From positions 98,572-162,571 of the forward strand of contig CACFYZ010000002.1 of NCBI GenBank assembly GCA_902570675.1: DNA of 64,000 nt, read 5' to 3'. This DNA comes from an uncultured Pelagibacteraceae bacterium. Its GTDB lineage: Bacteria; Pseudomonadota; Alphaproteobacteria; Pelagibacterales; AG-422-B15. The translations under genes and the position numbers were made by a program. The notes below the pieces were generated by a model that made no database searches, had not been told where the DNA came from, and saw only the letters and a program-made list of their open reading frames with translations. Shown here one piece after another: positions 9,309 through 20,800 of this stretch (within the stretch, counting starts at the first letter, position 1; every line of letters begins with the position of its first letter).

Positions 9309-10919
9309 GTGTCCGAAACTGAATATGATGTCATTGTTGCTGGATACGGCCCTGTCGGCGAAACGTGTGCCAACTTACTTGGATACTATGGCATTAAAGC
9401 ATTAATTCTAGACAAGGAAAAAAATACCTACCCTTTACCAAGAGCTATTACATGGGATGCTGAATGTCAGCGAGCAATGTCACATTGTGAATTCTTGAGT
9501 GAGGTTAAGACAAGAAAAATAAGAGGTGTTGATAATAAAGACGCCAATAAGAAATCAATTATGAAGATTACAATGGAAGGTTTTGATACCTATAACTATC
9601 AACACAGAATTTTATTTATTCATCAACCACAATTTGATGAAGCGCATAGAGAAAATGCTAAAAAATATCCCACAAATACAATAAAAACAGGAAGCGAACT
9701 TTTAGCTGTAGATGAAGTAAATGGTATAATTAATTGCACATACAAAAATGTTGATACTGATGAAAAGTTTACAGTAAAAAGTAAGTATCTTCTTGCTTGT
9801 GATGGCGCTAATAGCACAGTTAGAAAACTAAATGGAATTAAATTAAATAGTCTTGATGCAGACGAATCCTGGATGGTGGTTGATGGGTATACAAAAAGTA
9901 GTTTTGAATGTTTTGCCGAAATTGACGCTATTCAGTATTGTAACCCCGCCCGACCAACGACAATTATTCAAGGCGTTGAAAATTGCTTTAGATTTGAAAT
10001 TGCTTACATGCCCGGGGATACTATTGAAGAAATTCAAAAAGAAAAAGTCTTTCGAAAATATATTGATGAATGGATTGGCGATAATGAAGTTGAATTTAGT
10101 AGAACTGCGGTTTACTCCTTCCATGCGGCTGCGGCTGAGAAATGGAGTATAGGAAATATCTTTCTTTTGGGAGATGCAGCGCATCAAATGCCACCCTTTA
10201 TGGGACAAGGAATGAACTCAGGTTGCCGAGATGCAGAGAACTTGCTTTGGAAAATTAATGGGGTATTGAAAGGACTTTATTCCCCAAAAATACTCGCTAG
10301 CTATGAAACAGAAAGAAAACCACATGTTGCACGCATTACAAGGGCTGCGATCAAGATGGGTAGTGTTATAAATGCAAAAAATAAGTTTAAAGCTTTAATT
10401 AGAAATACCGCTTTAAGAATACAGGGCTATATAAAAGGTAACGAAAATATATTTCCAATACTAAATGGCAATCGACTTGGTAAAGGTATTCACAAAATGC
10501 CTAAAATAAAAAATGTTTCCCTTGAACGATACTACTTTAATGAAATTAATGTTCGACTGCGTGATGGACGAATTTTAAGTACTGATCGGGTTTTAGAAAA
10601 AAGCTTTGGAATAATAATAAACGACTTGAAAGGAAGTAAAAAACTTTCTGAAAAATATTTAAAAATTCTAAACGACCATCAATTCAAAATTATAAATGTA
10701 TCTAATGATTATCAACAATCAAACTATAATAATTACATAACTTGTGAAGAGACACATAATGATATGCAAATTTTTTGTGATAAATATGAATGTAATGGAG
10801 TGATTTTAAGGCCTGATAAGTATGTTTATGACTTATTAACGTTTAACAAAAGCGACAGCCTTGAAACAATTATTGATAAAGTATTTAATAATTTAAAAGA
10901 AAAAATTGATTTTAATTGA
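9309..10919 (+). CDS. FAD-dependent aromatic hydroxylase (MhpA-like flavoprotein monooxygenase)
   Basis: GYGPVGETCANLL dinucleotide-binding motif, LLACDGANSTVRK (DG motif), FLLGDAAHQMPPFMGQGMNSGCRDAENLLWKI (GD motif). Confidence 0.9.
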   Translation: MSETEYDVIVAGYGPVGETCANLLGYYGIKALILDKEKNTYPLPRAITWDAECQRAMSHCEFLSEVKTRKIRGVDNKDANKKSIMKITMEGFDTYNYQHRILFIHQPQFDEAHRENAKKYPTNTIKTGSELLAVDEVNGIINCTYKNVDTDEKFTVKSKYLLACDGANSTVRKLNGIKLNSLDADESWMVVDGYTKSSFECFAEIDAIQYCNPARPTTIIQGVENCFRFEIAYMPGDTIEEIQKEKVFRKYIDEWIGDNEVEFSRTAVYSFHAAAAEKWSIGNIFLLGDAAHQMPPFMGQGMNSGCRDAENLLWKINGVLKGLYSPKILASYETERKPHVARITRAAIKMGSVINAKNKFKALIRNTALRIQGYIKGNENIFPILNGNRLGKGIHKMPKIKNVSLERYYFNEINVRLRDGRILSTDRVLEKSFGIIINDLKGSKKLSEKYLKILNDHQFKIINVSNDYQQSNYNNYITCEETHNDMQIFCDKYECNGVILRPDKYVYDLLTFNKSDSLETIIDKVFNNLKEKIDFN

Positions 10920-10950
10920 AACACATTCTTTAAAAGCTAATATTAGAAAT

Positions 10951-11328
10951 ATGCCACTCAATGAAGATGATAGAAAAAAAGGTTTAGAGATCCTTAAAAA
11001 AATGGATCTTCTTAAAAGTGATGAAACACCTGTCTCAAAAGGATTACTCGTACAAATAATTGATATGTTGTATGGAACAATATGGTCAAAAGATGATCTG
11101 TTGTCACTGCAAGAACGAAGCATGATTACTTTAACTGTACTCGTTGCGTTAAACAGGGAAAATGAATTAAAATCTCATTTAAGAGGAGCTAAAAACCTAG
11201 GTATTAAAAAAGAAAAAATTGAAGAAATGATCCTGCACGTTGCATTTTATAGTGGTTTTCCTACCTCAGTTTCAGCGAGCCAGCTGTTAAATAAAGTCTG
11301 GGACTCAGATGAAACAAACTCAGGATAA
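10951..11328 (+). CDS. carboxymuconolactone decarboxylase family protein
   Basis: LSLQERSMITLTVLVALNRENELKSHLRGAKNLGIKKEKIEEMILHVAFYSGFPTSVSA; start uncertain (10906 or 10951). Confidence 0.88.
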   Translation: MPLNEDDRKKGLEILKKMDLLKSDETPVSKGLLVQIIDMLYGTIWSKDDLLSLQERSMITLTVLVALNRENELKSHLRGAKNLGIKKEKIEEMILHVAFYSGFPTSVSASQLLNKVWDSDETNSG

Positions 11329-12244
11329 GAATTCAAAAAATTTAACAGGCAAACAATCCTATAGGGTTTTCGAAACAGCAGAACCTTGGATTTTATACCA
11401 CAATGATTTTTCCCTTTGTTCTAGAAAAGTAAGAATTTGTTTGGCGGAACTAAAAGTTAATTACAAACCCATTCATATTAATATTATTGAAACTGGAAGT
11501 GCCGAAAACTTAACAAAAGAATTTAAGTTTATTAATCCAAATGTCACCGTCCCTGTTCTACTTCACAATGGATATCCTATTTACGAGTCTCATGAACAAA
11601 TAAAATACTTACAAGAATTTATGAAAAATGAGTCGAACTTAAATGATGAAATATCTTACTGGGTTAAAAGAGGGTCACTCATTGGTGAGCCCATAAATGA
11701 CTTAGAAAAATATGCTGGAAATTGTGTTTCTTTATTAACGCCCCCACTATTTATTTGTATGCTAAAGGATATTTCTATATTTAAATTTTTTTCATACTAT
11801 ATTCGTCATCCAGTAAAATTTAGAGCATTCAATTTTATCATATTTAAAATCTTTGGTTTCAATGCCTACAAGGATAAAACACCGTTATATAAAATTACAA
11901 AAAAAGTTATTTCACATTTGAACAACCATATGAGAGAATTTAATTCACAAATTCTAAATAAAGAATGGATAAGTAATAATCAATTTAGTGTCGCAGATAT
12001 AACGTGGGCTGTACTTCTTCATCGGCTTGAAGAGCTGCAAATTCTCGAGAAATTTACTAAGTCTTATCCTGCAATAGAACAGTACTATATAAGGGTTAAA
12101 AAAAGGTATTCCTTCAAGGAAGGTGTACTAGCTTTTAAGAATACTAGCGTAGATAAAGGAGTAAAAAATTTACAAAAATCAATAAGTGCGGTGAGCTACC
12201 TTAGGAAGCATTACATTGATATTGAGGACAGCATCAAAAATTAA
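11309..12244 (+). CDS. glutathione S-transferase family protein
   Basis: N-terminal thioredoxin-like NDFSLCSRKVRICLAELKVNYKPIHINI...VPVLLHNGYPIYESHEQIKYL, C-terminal helical domain. Confidence 0.82.
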   Translation: MKQTQDKNSKNLTGKQSYRVFETAEPWILYHNDFSLCSRKVRICLAELKVNYKPIHINIIETGSAENLTKEFKFINPNVTVPVLLHNGYPIYESHEQIKYLQEFMKNESNLNDEISYWVKRGSLIGEPINDLEKYAGNCVSLLTPPLFICMLKDISIFKFFSYYIRHPVKFRAFNFIIFKIFGFNAYKDKTPLYKITKKVISHLNNHMREFNSQILNKEWISNNQFSVADITWAVLLHRLEELQILEKFTKSYPAIEQYYIRVKKRYSFKEGVLAFKNTSVDKGVKNLQKSISAVSYLRKHYIDIEDSIKN

Positions 12245-12300
12245 GCTATTATTAAAATATAGAGATTTAAGAAGTTTCTCAACAAAACTCATATTAAAAT

Positions 12301-12396
12301 TTGTCGCAGAATGCAATATTAATTAATATTTGATTAATTTATTTAAATAATATATTTAAATATTTAATTTATCAATAAATTAACATATTGCGACAA
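12301..12396. repeat. ~96-bp imperfect inverted repeat (TTGTCGCA ... TGCGACAA ends, AT-rich interior) abutting the CysD-fusion start codon
   Basis: TTGTCGCA at 12301-12308 and its exact reverse complement TGCGACAA at 12389-12396; the interior holds imperfectly complementary AT-rich tracts including ATTTAAAT-AATAT-ATTTAAAT. Confidence 0.6.
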
Positions 12397-13868
12397 TGCT
12401 AGAATATAAGAATAAAACGGATAAAGAAGGCAATCTTATCCCTTGGGACACTTCTTTAGTACACGAGGAGAGCAAAACAAAGTTATCTCTGAGAGCCACA
12501 GAACGATCAATTGAAAAAAGTAAAATTTTACCAAATGCCGTCGATATTAAATATCTTGTTGATGAAAAAAATAGTCAACTCAAAAATAATCTCGTTAAGC
12601 ATCTACTGGCTTCATCGAAAAGAAAAAGAAATCAAATATTAATAGTACAAATTATTAATATAAAAAATAAAGTATGGCTTTTTTTTGTAAATGATTTACG
12701 AGGCGGTAGAAAATGGTTTTGGCATAAGAAAAAAGACATATCCAGTGAGACAATTACCTTATTTTGTAAATCGATACTAAGAACAAAGAAAAAAAACGTC
12801 GTTTTCTTACCTCATAAAGATGCTGTAAAATATTTTAAAAAAATAAAAGAAAGCACAAGTGAAGTTTTTATAAAGTCAACAAAGTATAATGGTTATTTTC
12901 CATTTTCGTGTTATCGAAAATACCTTAATAATGCAAATGAAAATCTAATTTTTAAAAATCTATCTATGAAAAAACCTAACTATCTAAATGAATTAGAATC
13001 GGAAAGCATTCACATAATTAGAGAGGTTGTCGCCGAATCTAAAAACCCTGTCATGCTATATTCAATTGGAAAAGACAGTGCCGTTATGTTGCATTTGGCA
13101 GCAAAAGCATTTTATCCTGCCCCAATACCCTTCCCTCTTTTACACGTCGATACTACATGGAAATTTGACATGATGTATCAATTCAGGTCATTTATAGAAA
13201 AAAAATATAACGTTAAGTTAATTGTTCACTCAAACGAGAAGGGAATAAAAAATAATGTTAATCCTTTCGACCACGGATCTGTAAAACATACACAAATTAT
13301 GAAAACAGACGCACTTCTTGAAGCACTTGAAAAATATAATTTTGACATTGCCTTTGGTGGTGCAAGACGAGATGAAGAAAAGAGTAGGTCTAAGGAGAGA
13401 GTTCTCTCATTCAGAAACACGAATCATAAATGGGATCCTAAAAACCAAAGACCGGAATTATGGAATCTTTACAATACAAAAGTTAATCAACAAGAATCTA
13501 TTCGAGCTTTTCCTATATCAAATTGGACAGAATTTGACGTATGGAATTATATCAAAGATGAAAATATTGATATAGTGCCTCTTTATTATTCTGGGTATTA
13601 CCCTGTTGTAAAAAGAAACAATACATTAATTATGGTCGATGACGAAAGGCTTAAAATTAATAATAATGAAAATATTTATATCAAAAAAATAAGATTTAGG
13701 ACTCTTGGATGTTATCCACTGACAGGGGCGATAGAGTCATCGGCATCAAATATTGACGACGTGATTTTAGAATTAACATCGTCAAAAGTCAGCGAAAGGC
13801 AAGGAAGACTAATTGACACTGATGAACAATCATCAATGGAAAAGAAAAAAATTGATGGTTACTTCTAA
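12396..13868 (+). CDS. cysD: sulfate adenylyltransferase subunit 2 (CysD) with ~190-aa N-terminal extension
   Basis: From ~aa 191 [51 protein letters not shown]...KKIDGYF matches CysD end to end; residues 1-190 are extra and in frame with no stop. Confidence 0.92.
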   Translation: MLEYKNKTDKEGNLIPWDTSLVHEESKTKLSLRATERSIEKSKILPNAVDIKYLVDEKNSQLKNNLVKHLLASSKRKRNQILIVQIINIKNKVWLFFVNDLRGGRKWFWHKKKDISSETITLFCKSILRTKKKNVVFLPHKDAVKYFKKIKESTSEVFIKSTKYNGYFPFSCYRKYLNNANENLIFKNLSMKKPNYLNELESESIHIIREVVAESKNPVMLYSIGKDSAVMLHLAAKAFYPAPIPFPLLHVDTTWKFDMMYQFRSFIEKKYNVKLIVHSNEKGIKNNVNPFDHGSVKHTQIMKTDALLEALEKYNFDIAFGGARRDEEKSRSKERVLSFRNTNHKWDPKNQRPELWNLYNTKVNQQESIRAFPISNWTEFDVWNYIKDENIDIVPLYYSGYYPVVKRNNTLIMVDDERLKINNNENIYIKKIRFRTLGCYPLTGAIESSASNIDDVILELTSSKVSERQGRLIDTDEQSSMEKKKIDGYF

Positions 13869-15708
13869 CTTTATGAAAAACAAAAATAACATACTTAAAT
13901 TTATAACTTGCGGGAGTGTAGACGACGGCAAAAGCACTCTTATTGGAAGAATATTATATGAGTCTCAATTAATCTTGGAGGATCAATTTGAAATATTAAA
14001 AAATGATTCTCAAAAAGTAGGTACTCAAGGCGATGAATTAGACTTAGCTCTTTTAGTAGATGGATTATCAGCTGAGAGAGAACAAGGTATTACAATTGAT
14101 ATTGCGCATAAGTATTTTAGTACCAGAAAAAGAAAATTTATTGTTTTAGATGCACCGGGTCATGAACAGTATACCCGAAACATGGTAACCGGTGCGTCAA
14201 ACGCTCAAGTAGCTGTAATTCTAATCGACGCCTCAAAAGGCCTTTTAACTCAAACAAGGAGGCATTCTTACATATGCTCAATGATGGGAATTAATCATGC
14301 TATAGTTGCGGTAAATAAAATAGATAAGGTGGGTTTTAACAAAAAAATTTTTTTAAATATTGAAGAACAATTTGAAAAATTAAAATTAAATTTTAAGAAA
14401 ATTGATATTGTTCCTATATCGGCACTAAAAGGTGATAATATTTCAACAAGATCAAACAAAACTAAATGGTATGAAGGTGATACATTAATTGAGTTACTTG
14501 AAAAAAGTAATATCAAACAAAAAAAAATTCATTCCAAATTCAGACTGCCCGTTCAGAATGTATTAAGGCCCAACTCTGATTTTAGAGGCTTTCAGGGAAC
14601 TGTTGCCTCAGGTACTATAAAAAAAGGAGATAAAGTTATTATTCAACCAGGTTCTCATTCCACCAGAATAAAAGAAATATTTTTCTCCGGAAAAAAAGTT
14701 GATCAAGCACAGTCTGGTAATGCAGTCACAGTTACATTAAAGGATGAAATCGACATTAGTAGGGGCAATATTTTAACAGAAAAAAAAGGGCAGTGTGAAA
14801 GTAGCAACCAATTTCAATCTAAACTAATTTGGATGGACGAAAATGAAGGACATATTGGTAGGTCGTATATTCTAAAAATTAATAATCAAACTGCTGGGGC
14901 GCAGATATCTAAAATTAAAGCAAAAATTGATATAAACAACCTTTCAGAAGTCACAGCAACTAAACTTAGTTTAAATGATATCTCAATTGTAAACATCAAT
15001 TTAGATAAAGATATTTTTTTTGAACCTTACGATAACAATAAAACACTTGGTGGATTTATTTTAGTAGATAGATTTACCAATAAAACAGTTGCAGCTGGAT
15101 TAATTAACTTTTCTTTAAGGCGTGCTCAAAATATATTTGAGCAGAATTTAACTATAAATAAAAATTTGAGACAAAAGCTCAATAATCATAAGAGTAAGAT
15201 ACTTTGGCTAACAGGATTAAGTGGTTCAGGTAAATCAACGATCGCGAATGAGCTGGAAAAAAAACTTTATGAAAGAGGAATAAGGTCTTTTATTTTAGAT
15301 GGAGATAATATCAGACATGGGTTGAATAAGGATCTAGGATTTACTGATGCAGATAGAATTGAAAATATTAGACGAATTGGTGAAGTAGCTAAATTGATGG
15401 TTGATGCAGGTTTAGTGGTGATAACTGCATTTATTTCTCCATTTATTGCAGAGAGAAATATGATTCGAAACATGTTTGATGAAAAAGAGTTTAAAGAAGT
15501 GTTTGTAGATGTTCCCCTATCCGTTGCTGAAAAAAGAGATCCTAAAGGTTTATATAAAAAAGCTAGAGAAGGAAAAATTAAAAACTTTACTGGCATTGAT
15601 AGCAATTACGAAATACCTTCTCAACCCGACTACCATTTTGATACAGATAAGGAAAGTGTGAAAAAGATAGTAAATACCCTATTAGCTAGTGAGTTTAGTG
15701 ATATTTAA
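13855..15708 (+). CDS. cysNC: bifunctional sulfate adenylyltransferase subunit 1 / adenylylsulfate kinase (CysNC)
   Basis: [31 protein letters not shown] GTPase motifs; C-terminal [21 protein letters not shown]...[18 protein letters not shown] kinase. Overlaps the cysD end. Confidence 0.95.
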   Translation: MVTSNFMKNKNNILKFITCGSVDDGKSTLIGRILYESQLILEDQFEILKNDSQKVGTQGDELDLALLVDGLSAEREQGITIDIAHKYFSTRKRKFIVLDAPGHEQYTRNMVTGASNAQVAVILIDASKGLLTQTRRHSYICSMMGINHAIVAVNKIDKVGFNKKIFLNIEEQFEKLKLNFKKIDIVPISALKGDNISTRSNKTKWYEGDTLIELLEKSNIKQKKIHSKFRLPVQNVLRPNSDFRGFQGTVASGTIKKGDKVIIQPGSHSTRIKEIFFSGKKVDQAQSGNAVTVTLKDEIDISRGNILTEKKGQCESSNQFQSKLIWMDENEGHIGRSYILKINNQTAGAQISKIKAKIDINNLSEVTATKLSLNDISIVNINLDKDIFFEPYDNNKTLGGFILVDRFTNKTVAAGLINFSLRRAQNIFEQNLTINKNLRQKLNNHKSKILWLTGLSGSGKSTIANELEKKLYERGIRSFILDGDNIRHGLNKDLGFTDADRIENIRRIGEVAKLMVDAGLVVITAFISPFIAERNMIRNMFDEKEFKEVFVDVPLSVAEKRDPKGLYKKAREGKIKNFTGIDSNYEIPSQPDYHFDTDKESVKKIVNTLLASEFSDI

Positions 15709-15757
15709 GACACGTCTTTTTGTGGAAATAAATTAAATTAATATTTAATATAAATAC

Positions 15758-15988
15758 TTGATGGCACAAAGTAGCAAAAAGAGGTCTCTTGTAAAAGCGT
15801 TCACTTGGAGATTTACTGCAACAATCGATACCTTTATCATAAGTTATCTTGTTATATGGCAATCAGATTTTTCTACACTCGAAACAGCGGGACTAATTGC
15901 TGGGTTTGAGATTATTACAAAAATAACAATTTATTATTTTCATGAGCGTCTGTGGTCTTACATTTCATGGGGTAAAAGTTTAGATTGA
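15758..15988 (+). CDS. DUF2061 family small membrane protein
   Basis: KRSLVKAFTWRFTATIDTFIISYLV...EIITKITIYYFHERLWSYISWG. Confidence 0.9.
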   Translation: MMAQSSKKRSLVKAFTWRFTATIDTFIISYLVIWQSDFSTLETAGLIAGFEIITKITIYYFHERLWSYISWGKSLD

Positions 15989-16005
15989 TCTGACATTATT
16001 TTTTA

Positions 16006-17721
16006 TTAAATATCGGCGTACGTATGTGTCTCTTCCCCAGCTCCTGGATGAGTAACTGCTCCTGATGAAGCGGATCCAACCGTTCGACTGTATTTCCAAA
16101 GTGTTCCTGAATTAAAATCAGTTTTTCTTTCTTTCCAAGATAGTTTTCTTTTTTCCATCTCTTCATCACTTACAGATATAGTAATTGTACCATTTTCAGC
16201 ATCAAGAATGATCTCATCACCGTTCTCAACGAGCGCTATTGGTCCACAGACTGCGGCTTCAGGTGAAACGTGCCCAATACAAAAACCTCTAGTTGCACCA
16301 CTAAAACGTCCATCTGTAATTAGCGCGACTTTGTCCCCCATTCCTTGTCCATATATAGCGGCGGTAGTAGAAAGCATTTCTCTCATTCCTGGTCCTCCTT
16401 TAGGTCCTTCATAACGAATAACAAATACGTCACCTTCACTATAATTATTATTTTTAACACACTCGAATGCATCCTCTTCGCAATCGAAGCAAATCGCTTT
16501 TCCTTTAAAATGTAAATTTTCCATTCCCGCTACTTTGACTATTGCGCCGTCTGGAGCGAGGTTCCCCTTTAAACCAACCACGCCACCAGTTGGACTGAGA
16601 GGCTCGTTATATGGTCTTATTACTTTTTGATTTGTATTAAAAGTTACATCTTTTAAGTTTTCTTCAATCGTTTTACCGGTAACAGTCAGGCAATCTCCAT
16701 GAATATATCCCCCTTCAAATAAGGTTTTAATAATTATTGGAACGCCTCCAGCTTCATAGACATCTTTTGCAACGTATTGACCGCCTGGCTTTAAGTCAGC
16801 AAGATATGGGGTCTTTTTAAAAATTTCTACCACATCATCTAAATCAAACTTTATTCCACATTCATGAGCAATGGCTGGCAAATGAAGTCCTGCATTAGTT
16901 GATCCTCCTGTAGCCGCAACTATTGTAGCAGCATTTTCAAGAGCTTTACGCGTCACAATATCTCTTGGCCGAATATTTTGATTTATTAGGTCCATTATTT
17001 GCTTTCCAGATTCATAAGCGTATTTGTCTCTTTCCTCATAAGGTGCTGGGGCACCTGAGGAATAAGGCAAAGCTAAGCCAATTGCTTCTGATACACATGC
17101 CATTGTATTTGCGGTAAATTGCCCGCCACATGCACCAGCACTTGGACACGCAACACACTCTAGCTCATGCAATTCCTCTTCAGTTGCATTTCCAGATGAA
17201 TACTTGCCTACAGCTTCAAAAACATCAACCACGGTAACATCTTTTCCTTTGTATTTTCCAGGCAGAATACTTCCTCCATACATAAACACACTTGGAACAT
17301 TTAATCGGCACATTGCCATCATAAGACCAGGAAGTGACTTATCACAACCTGCGAGACCAACAATTGCATCATAACAATGTCCTCTGACGGTTAATTCTGT
17401 GGAGTCTGCTATAACTTCTCTCGAGACCAATGAAGATTTCATGCCTTGATGACCCATCGCAATTCCATCTGTAACCGTAATTGTGCAAAATTCTCTAGGT
17501 GTACCTTTTGCTTCTGTTACACCTTTTTTAACTGACTGAGCTTGTCTCATCAGTGCAATATTGCAAGGGGCAGCCTCGTTCCATGTAGATACAACACCAA
17601 CGAATGGTTTAGCTATATCATTTTCATCTAATCCCATTGCATAATAATATGATCTGTGTGGAGCCCTTTCTGGACCAACAGACACATGGCGACTTGGTAA
17701 TTTATTTTTATCAAATTTCAT
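16006..17721 (-). CDS. ilvD: dihydroxy-acid dehydratase
   Basis: [47 protein letters not shown] motifs. Confidence 0.97.
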   Translation of the reverse strand: MKFDKNKLPSRHVSVGPERAPHRSYYYAMGLDENDIAKPFVGVVSTWNEAAPCNIALMRQAQSVKKGVTEAKGTPREFCTITVTDGIAMGHQGMKSSLVSREVIADSTELTVRGHCYDAIVGLAGCDKSLPGLMMAMCRLNVPSVFMYGGSILPGKYKGKDVTVVDVFEAVGKYSSGNATEEELHELECVACPSAGACGGQFTANTMACVSEAIGLALPYSSGAPAPYEERDKYAYESGKQIMDLINQNIRPRDIVTRKALENAATIVAATGGSTNAGLHLPAIAHECGIKFDLDDVVEIFKKTPYLADLKPGGQYVAKDVYEAGGVPIIIKTLFEGGYIHGDCLTVTGKTIEENLKDVTFNTNQKVIRPYNEPLSPTGGVVGLKGNLAPDGAIVKVAGMENLHFKGKAICFDCEEDAFECVKNNNYSEGDVFVIRYEGPKGGPGMREMLSTTAAIYGQGMGDKVALITDGRFSGATRGFCIGHVSPEAAVCGPIALVENGDEIILDAENGTITISVSDEEMEKRKLSWKERKTDFNSGTLWKYSRTVGSASSGAVTHPGAGEETHTYADI

Positions 17722-17723
17722 TT

Positions 17724-20366
17724 CTAATCAATACTTTTAATAGCATTTAGGATTTTTTTACGAGATAGCGAGTACTCTTTCTGTCTTTCTTTTTGCTCAT
17801 CAATAATTTCTTGAGGAGCATTTTTAACAAAATTATTATTATTAAGTTTATTTTCAATTTTTTCCATTTCTGACTCTATTTTATTTAAGTTTTTAGTTAA
17901 ACGTTTTTTTTCAATTTTAAAATCAATAATACCCTTTAGAGATAAATATATCAAACCATCGTTAAATAATACTTGAACCATACCCTCGCCCTTTGAAAAC
18001 TGTTTTTGAGAAATTTTATTAATTTTTGTGAGTGCAAATATAGTATCCTCATAATTTTCTATGGCTGAAGTTAATCGCTCACTAGCTTCAGATAGATTTA
18101 GTTCTACAAAAACATTTGCTGGTACATTCATTTCAGCTCGCGTTGATCTTATTGCAGTTATTAACTCTTTAAGTATTTCAATCTCAGAACAATTATCTTT
18201 TGATAATTTAATTTTCTCAGGCCAGGATGCTCGGTTTATTGGATTTGAATTATGCTTGAGTATGGAAGGAGCAATATTCCACAAATGCTCAGTAAAAAAT
18301 GGCATTATTGGGTGGAGCATTATTAAAATATTTGTAAACACAAAACTTGTGACACTCCGTGTCTCAAATACATCATTCGCTTCATTTTTATTAAATACAG
18401 ATTTTGTGAATTCTAAATACCAATCACAAAAAATATTCCATGTAAATTTATAGAGCTCATTAGCTGCTTCGTTAAAACGGTAATTCTTTATTGAGTCTTC
18501 AGTCGCCACTCTACATTGTTCATAGTTTAAAAGAATCCATTTATTAAAAGGATTCTTGATACTTTTAAAATCAATCTCTTCATATTTACACTTATTACTT
18601 TCAGATAGTTTTGCTGCGTTCCAGATTTTTGTGATAAAATTTCTGTACCCTTCTATTCTCTGTTTTGAGAGTTTTATATCGCGTCCTTGGGCTGCCATAG
18701 AACAAAGTGTCATTCTTAAAGCATCAGCGCCATATTCATCCATTAAAACTAATGGATCTATAACATTGCCTTTTGATTTTGACATTTTTTGCCCATGTTC
18801 ATCTCTAACTAATGCATGTACGTAGACTTCTTTAAAAGGCACCTCTTTTGTAAAATACAAACCCATCATCATCATTCTTGCGACCCAAAAAAATATTATA
18901 TCAAAGCCCGTTACCAAAGCAGAAGTGGGATAATATTGCTCTAACTCTATTGTTTTTTCCGGCCAGCCCAATGTTGAAAAGGGCCACAAAGCAGATGAAA
19001 ACCAAGTATCAAGTACATCCTCGTCCTGTGTTAGCTCAACATCTTTTTTATAGTAATCGCGAGCTTCTAATGATGCTTCTTCGTATGTTTCTGCAACAAA
19101 GATTTTATTATCTGGACCATACCAGGCAGGAATTTGATGCCCCCACATTAATTGACGTGAGACACACCATGGTTGAATATTCTCCATCCATTCAAAATAT
19201 GTTTTTTCCCAATTTTTTGGGATAAATTTTGTCTTTCCTTCTCTTACCTTATCAATTGCATCAATTGATAATTTTTTAGCATCGACAAACCACTGATCAG
19301 TAAGCAATGGTTCAATCACTTCGCCTGAACGATCACCGTACGGAACAGTGTGAACATTTTCTTCAATTTTATTTAAAGCCCCAATTTCTTTTAATTCATC
19401 AATAATGAAGTTACGAGCCTCATATCTATCTAATCCAACATATTTTGTTGGACAATTATCGTTTAAACGCGCAGATTCATCAAATATATTTATGACGTCC
19501 AGATTATGTCTTTGTCCTAATTCATAGTCATTAAAATCATGTGCTGGGGTAATTTTTACCGCTCCAGATCCCTGATCCATTTTGGCATAATCATCTGCTA
19601 CAATTGGCAATTTTCTATTTACGATTGGCAGTATGGCAATTTTTCCAACCAAATCTTTGAATCTATCATCTTCAGGGTGCACAGCGATCGCTGTATCGCC
19701 AATCATTGTTTCTGGACGCGTTGTCGCAATAGTAATTTGTCTTTCTTCATTTTCAATTTGGTAATCAATGTACCATAAGGACCCTTTAACTTCTTTTTGG
19801 ATAACTTCGAGATCTGAAATTGTTGTTTGTAATTTAGGATCCCAATTACTGAGCCTTTTATCTTTATAAATAAGTCCGTCATTGTAAAGGTTTACAAAAA
19901 CATGCTTTACTGCAGTCGATAAACCTTCATCAAGAGTAAATCTTTCTCTTGACCAGTCGCATGAACAGCCAAGTCTTTTTAGTTGATTAATTATTTCATT
20001 TCCCGACTTTTCTTTCCATTCCCATACTTTATTAATAAATTCTTTACGAGTAAGGTTTGATTTTTTTATGTTCTGCTTCTTTAATTCTCTTTCAACTACC
20101 ATTTCCGTTGCTATGCCAGCATGATCAGTGCCTGGTTGCCATAAAACATTTTTACCTTGCATTCGATAAAATCTAATTAAAATATCCTGCAAGGTATTAT
20201 TCAATGCATGCCCCATATGTAATGTACCTGTTACATTGGGTGGTGGTATAACAATACTATAAGACTGAGAGGTATCTTTTATTCCTGCTTTAAAATCCCC
20301 ATCAGATTCCCACTTTTTATAGATCTCGCCTTCAACTGCGTTAGGCTGATAGTATTTTTCTAACAT
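17724..20366 (-). CDS. valS: valyl-tRNA synthetase
   Basis: [21 protein letters not shown] (HIGH-type) and [13 protein letters not shown] (KMSKS). Confidence 0.98.
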   Translation of the reverse strand: MLEKYYQPNAVEGEIYKKWESDGDFKAGIKDTSQSYSIVIPPPNVTGTLHMGHALNNTLQDILIRFYRMQGKNVLWQPGTDHAGIATEMVVERELKKQNIKKSNLTRKEFINKVWEWKEKSGNEIINQLKRLGCSCDWSRERFTLDEGLSTAVKHVFVNLYNDGLIYKDKRLSNWDPKLQTTISDLEVIQKEVKGSLWYIDYQIENEERQITIATTRPETMIGDTAIAVHPEDDRFKDLVGKIAILPIVNRKLPIVADDYAKMDQGSGAVKITPAHDFNDYELGQRHNLDVINIFDESARLNDNCPTKYVGLDRYEARNFIIDELKEIGALNKIEENVHTVPYGDRSGEVIEPLLTDQWFVDAKKLSIDAIDKVREGKTKFIPKNWEKTYFEWMENIQPWCVSRQLMWGHQIPAWYGPDNKIFVAETYEEASLEARDYYKKDVELTQDEDVLDTWFSSALWPFSTLGWPEKTIELEQYYPTSALVTGFDIIFFWVARMMMMGLYFTKEVPFKEVYVHALVRDEHGQKMSKSKGNVIDPLVLMDEYGADALRMTLCSMAAQGRDIKLSKQRIEGYRNFITKIWNAAKLSESNKCKYEEIDFKSIKNPFNKWILLNYEQCRVATEDSIKNYRFNEAANELYKFTWNIFCDWYLEFTKSVFNKNEANDVFETRSVTSFVFTNILIMLHPIMPFFTEHLWNIAPSILKHNSNPINRASWPEKIKLSKDNCSEIEILKELITAIRSTRAEMNVPANVFVELNLSEASERLTSAIENYEDTIFALTKINKISQKQFSKGEGMVQVLFNDGLIYLSLKGIIDFKIEKKRLTKNLNKIESEMEKIENKLNNNNFVKNAPQEIIDEQKERQKEYSLSRKKILNAIKSID

Positions 20367-20773
20367 TACTTATCGTTGTTTTTAGATGCTATTACAATTT
20401 TTGAGTTATTTATTCTATCTTGAATAACATTTGTAAGTTCTTCATTAATTATTTGATCTAATTTTGAAGCTGGAATCGACTCAATACTTTTCCGCACGAT
20501 TGATCTTATTTGATCATCTTCAATTATGTTTGGTGATATTATTTCAGATCTTTGAGTGCCAGCTTCTTCTTTGATTTCTTCACTAGAATCTGAGACTAGC
20601 TCAGTTAGTTCCAGCACATCAGTATTGGCTGAAGATTGACTGACCTCCTCATTTATTGGCGCAGTCAATTCAACAACATCTTTTGGCAGTTCTTGATCAA
20701 CAGTCGCTGACTCTGACATCATATTTTTGATTGCATCAAGTATTTGATCTGTATCTGCTTTTTTTTGACTCAT
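20366..20773 (-). CDS. PopZ / DUF2497-like protein
   Basis: Short acidic protein immediately upstream of valS as in other Alphaproteobacteria; N-terminal TDQILDAIKNMM, VLELTE segment, C-terminal amphipathic helices. Confidence 0.7.
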   Translation of the reverse strand: MSQKKADTDQILDAIKNMMSESATVDQELPKDVVELTAPINEEVSQSSANTDVLELTELVSDSSEEIKEEAGTQRSEIISPNIIEDDQIRSIVRKSIESIPASKLDQIINEELTNVIQDRINNSKIVIASKNNDK

Positions 20774-20800
20774 TATTATAATTCTTATAGCGATATGAGG

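Noticed and set aside
9853-10152. 99-aa forward ORF in alternate frame of the hydroxylase
   Set aside because: The overlapping main frame has clear FAD/GD motifs; this frame has no domain evidence.
9843-10208. 121-aa reverse ORF antisense to the flavin hydroxylase
   Set aside because: Lies fully inside a strongly supported CDS; no recognisable domain; mirror of coding bias.
12244-12396. Possible insertion-element remnant because of terminal inverted repeats
   Set aside because: Interior is under 100 bp, non-coding and nearly pure A/T, with no visible target-site duplication; a regulatory hairpin is more plausible.
15267-15605. 112-aa ORF antisense to the APS kinase domain
   Set aside because: Shadow ORF; the opposite strand has the P-loop and APS kinase motifs.
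18061-18453. 130-aa ORF antisense to valS
   Set aside because: valS is unambiguous on the other strand; shadow ORF.
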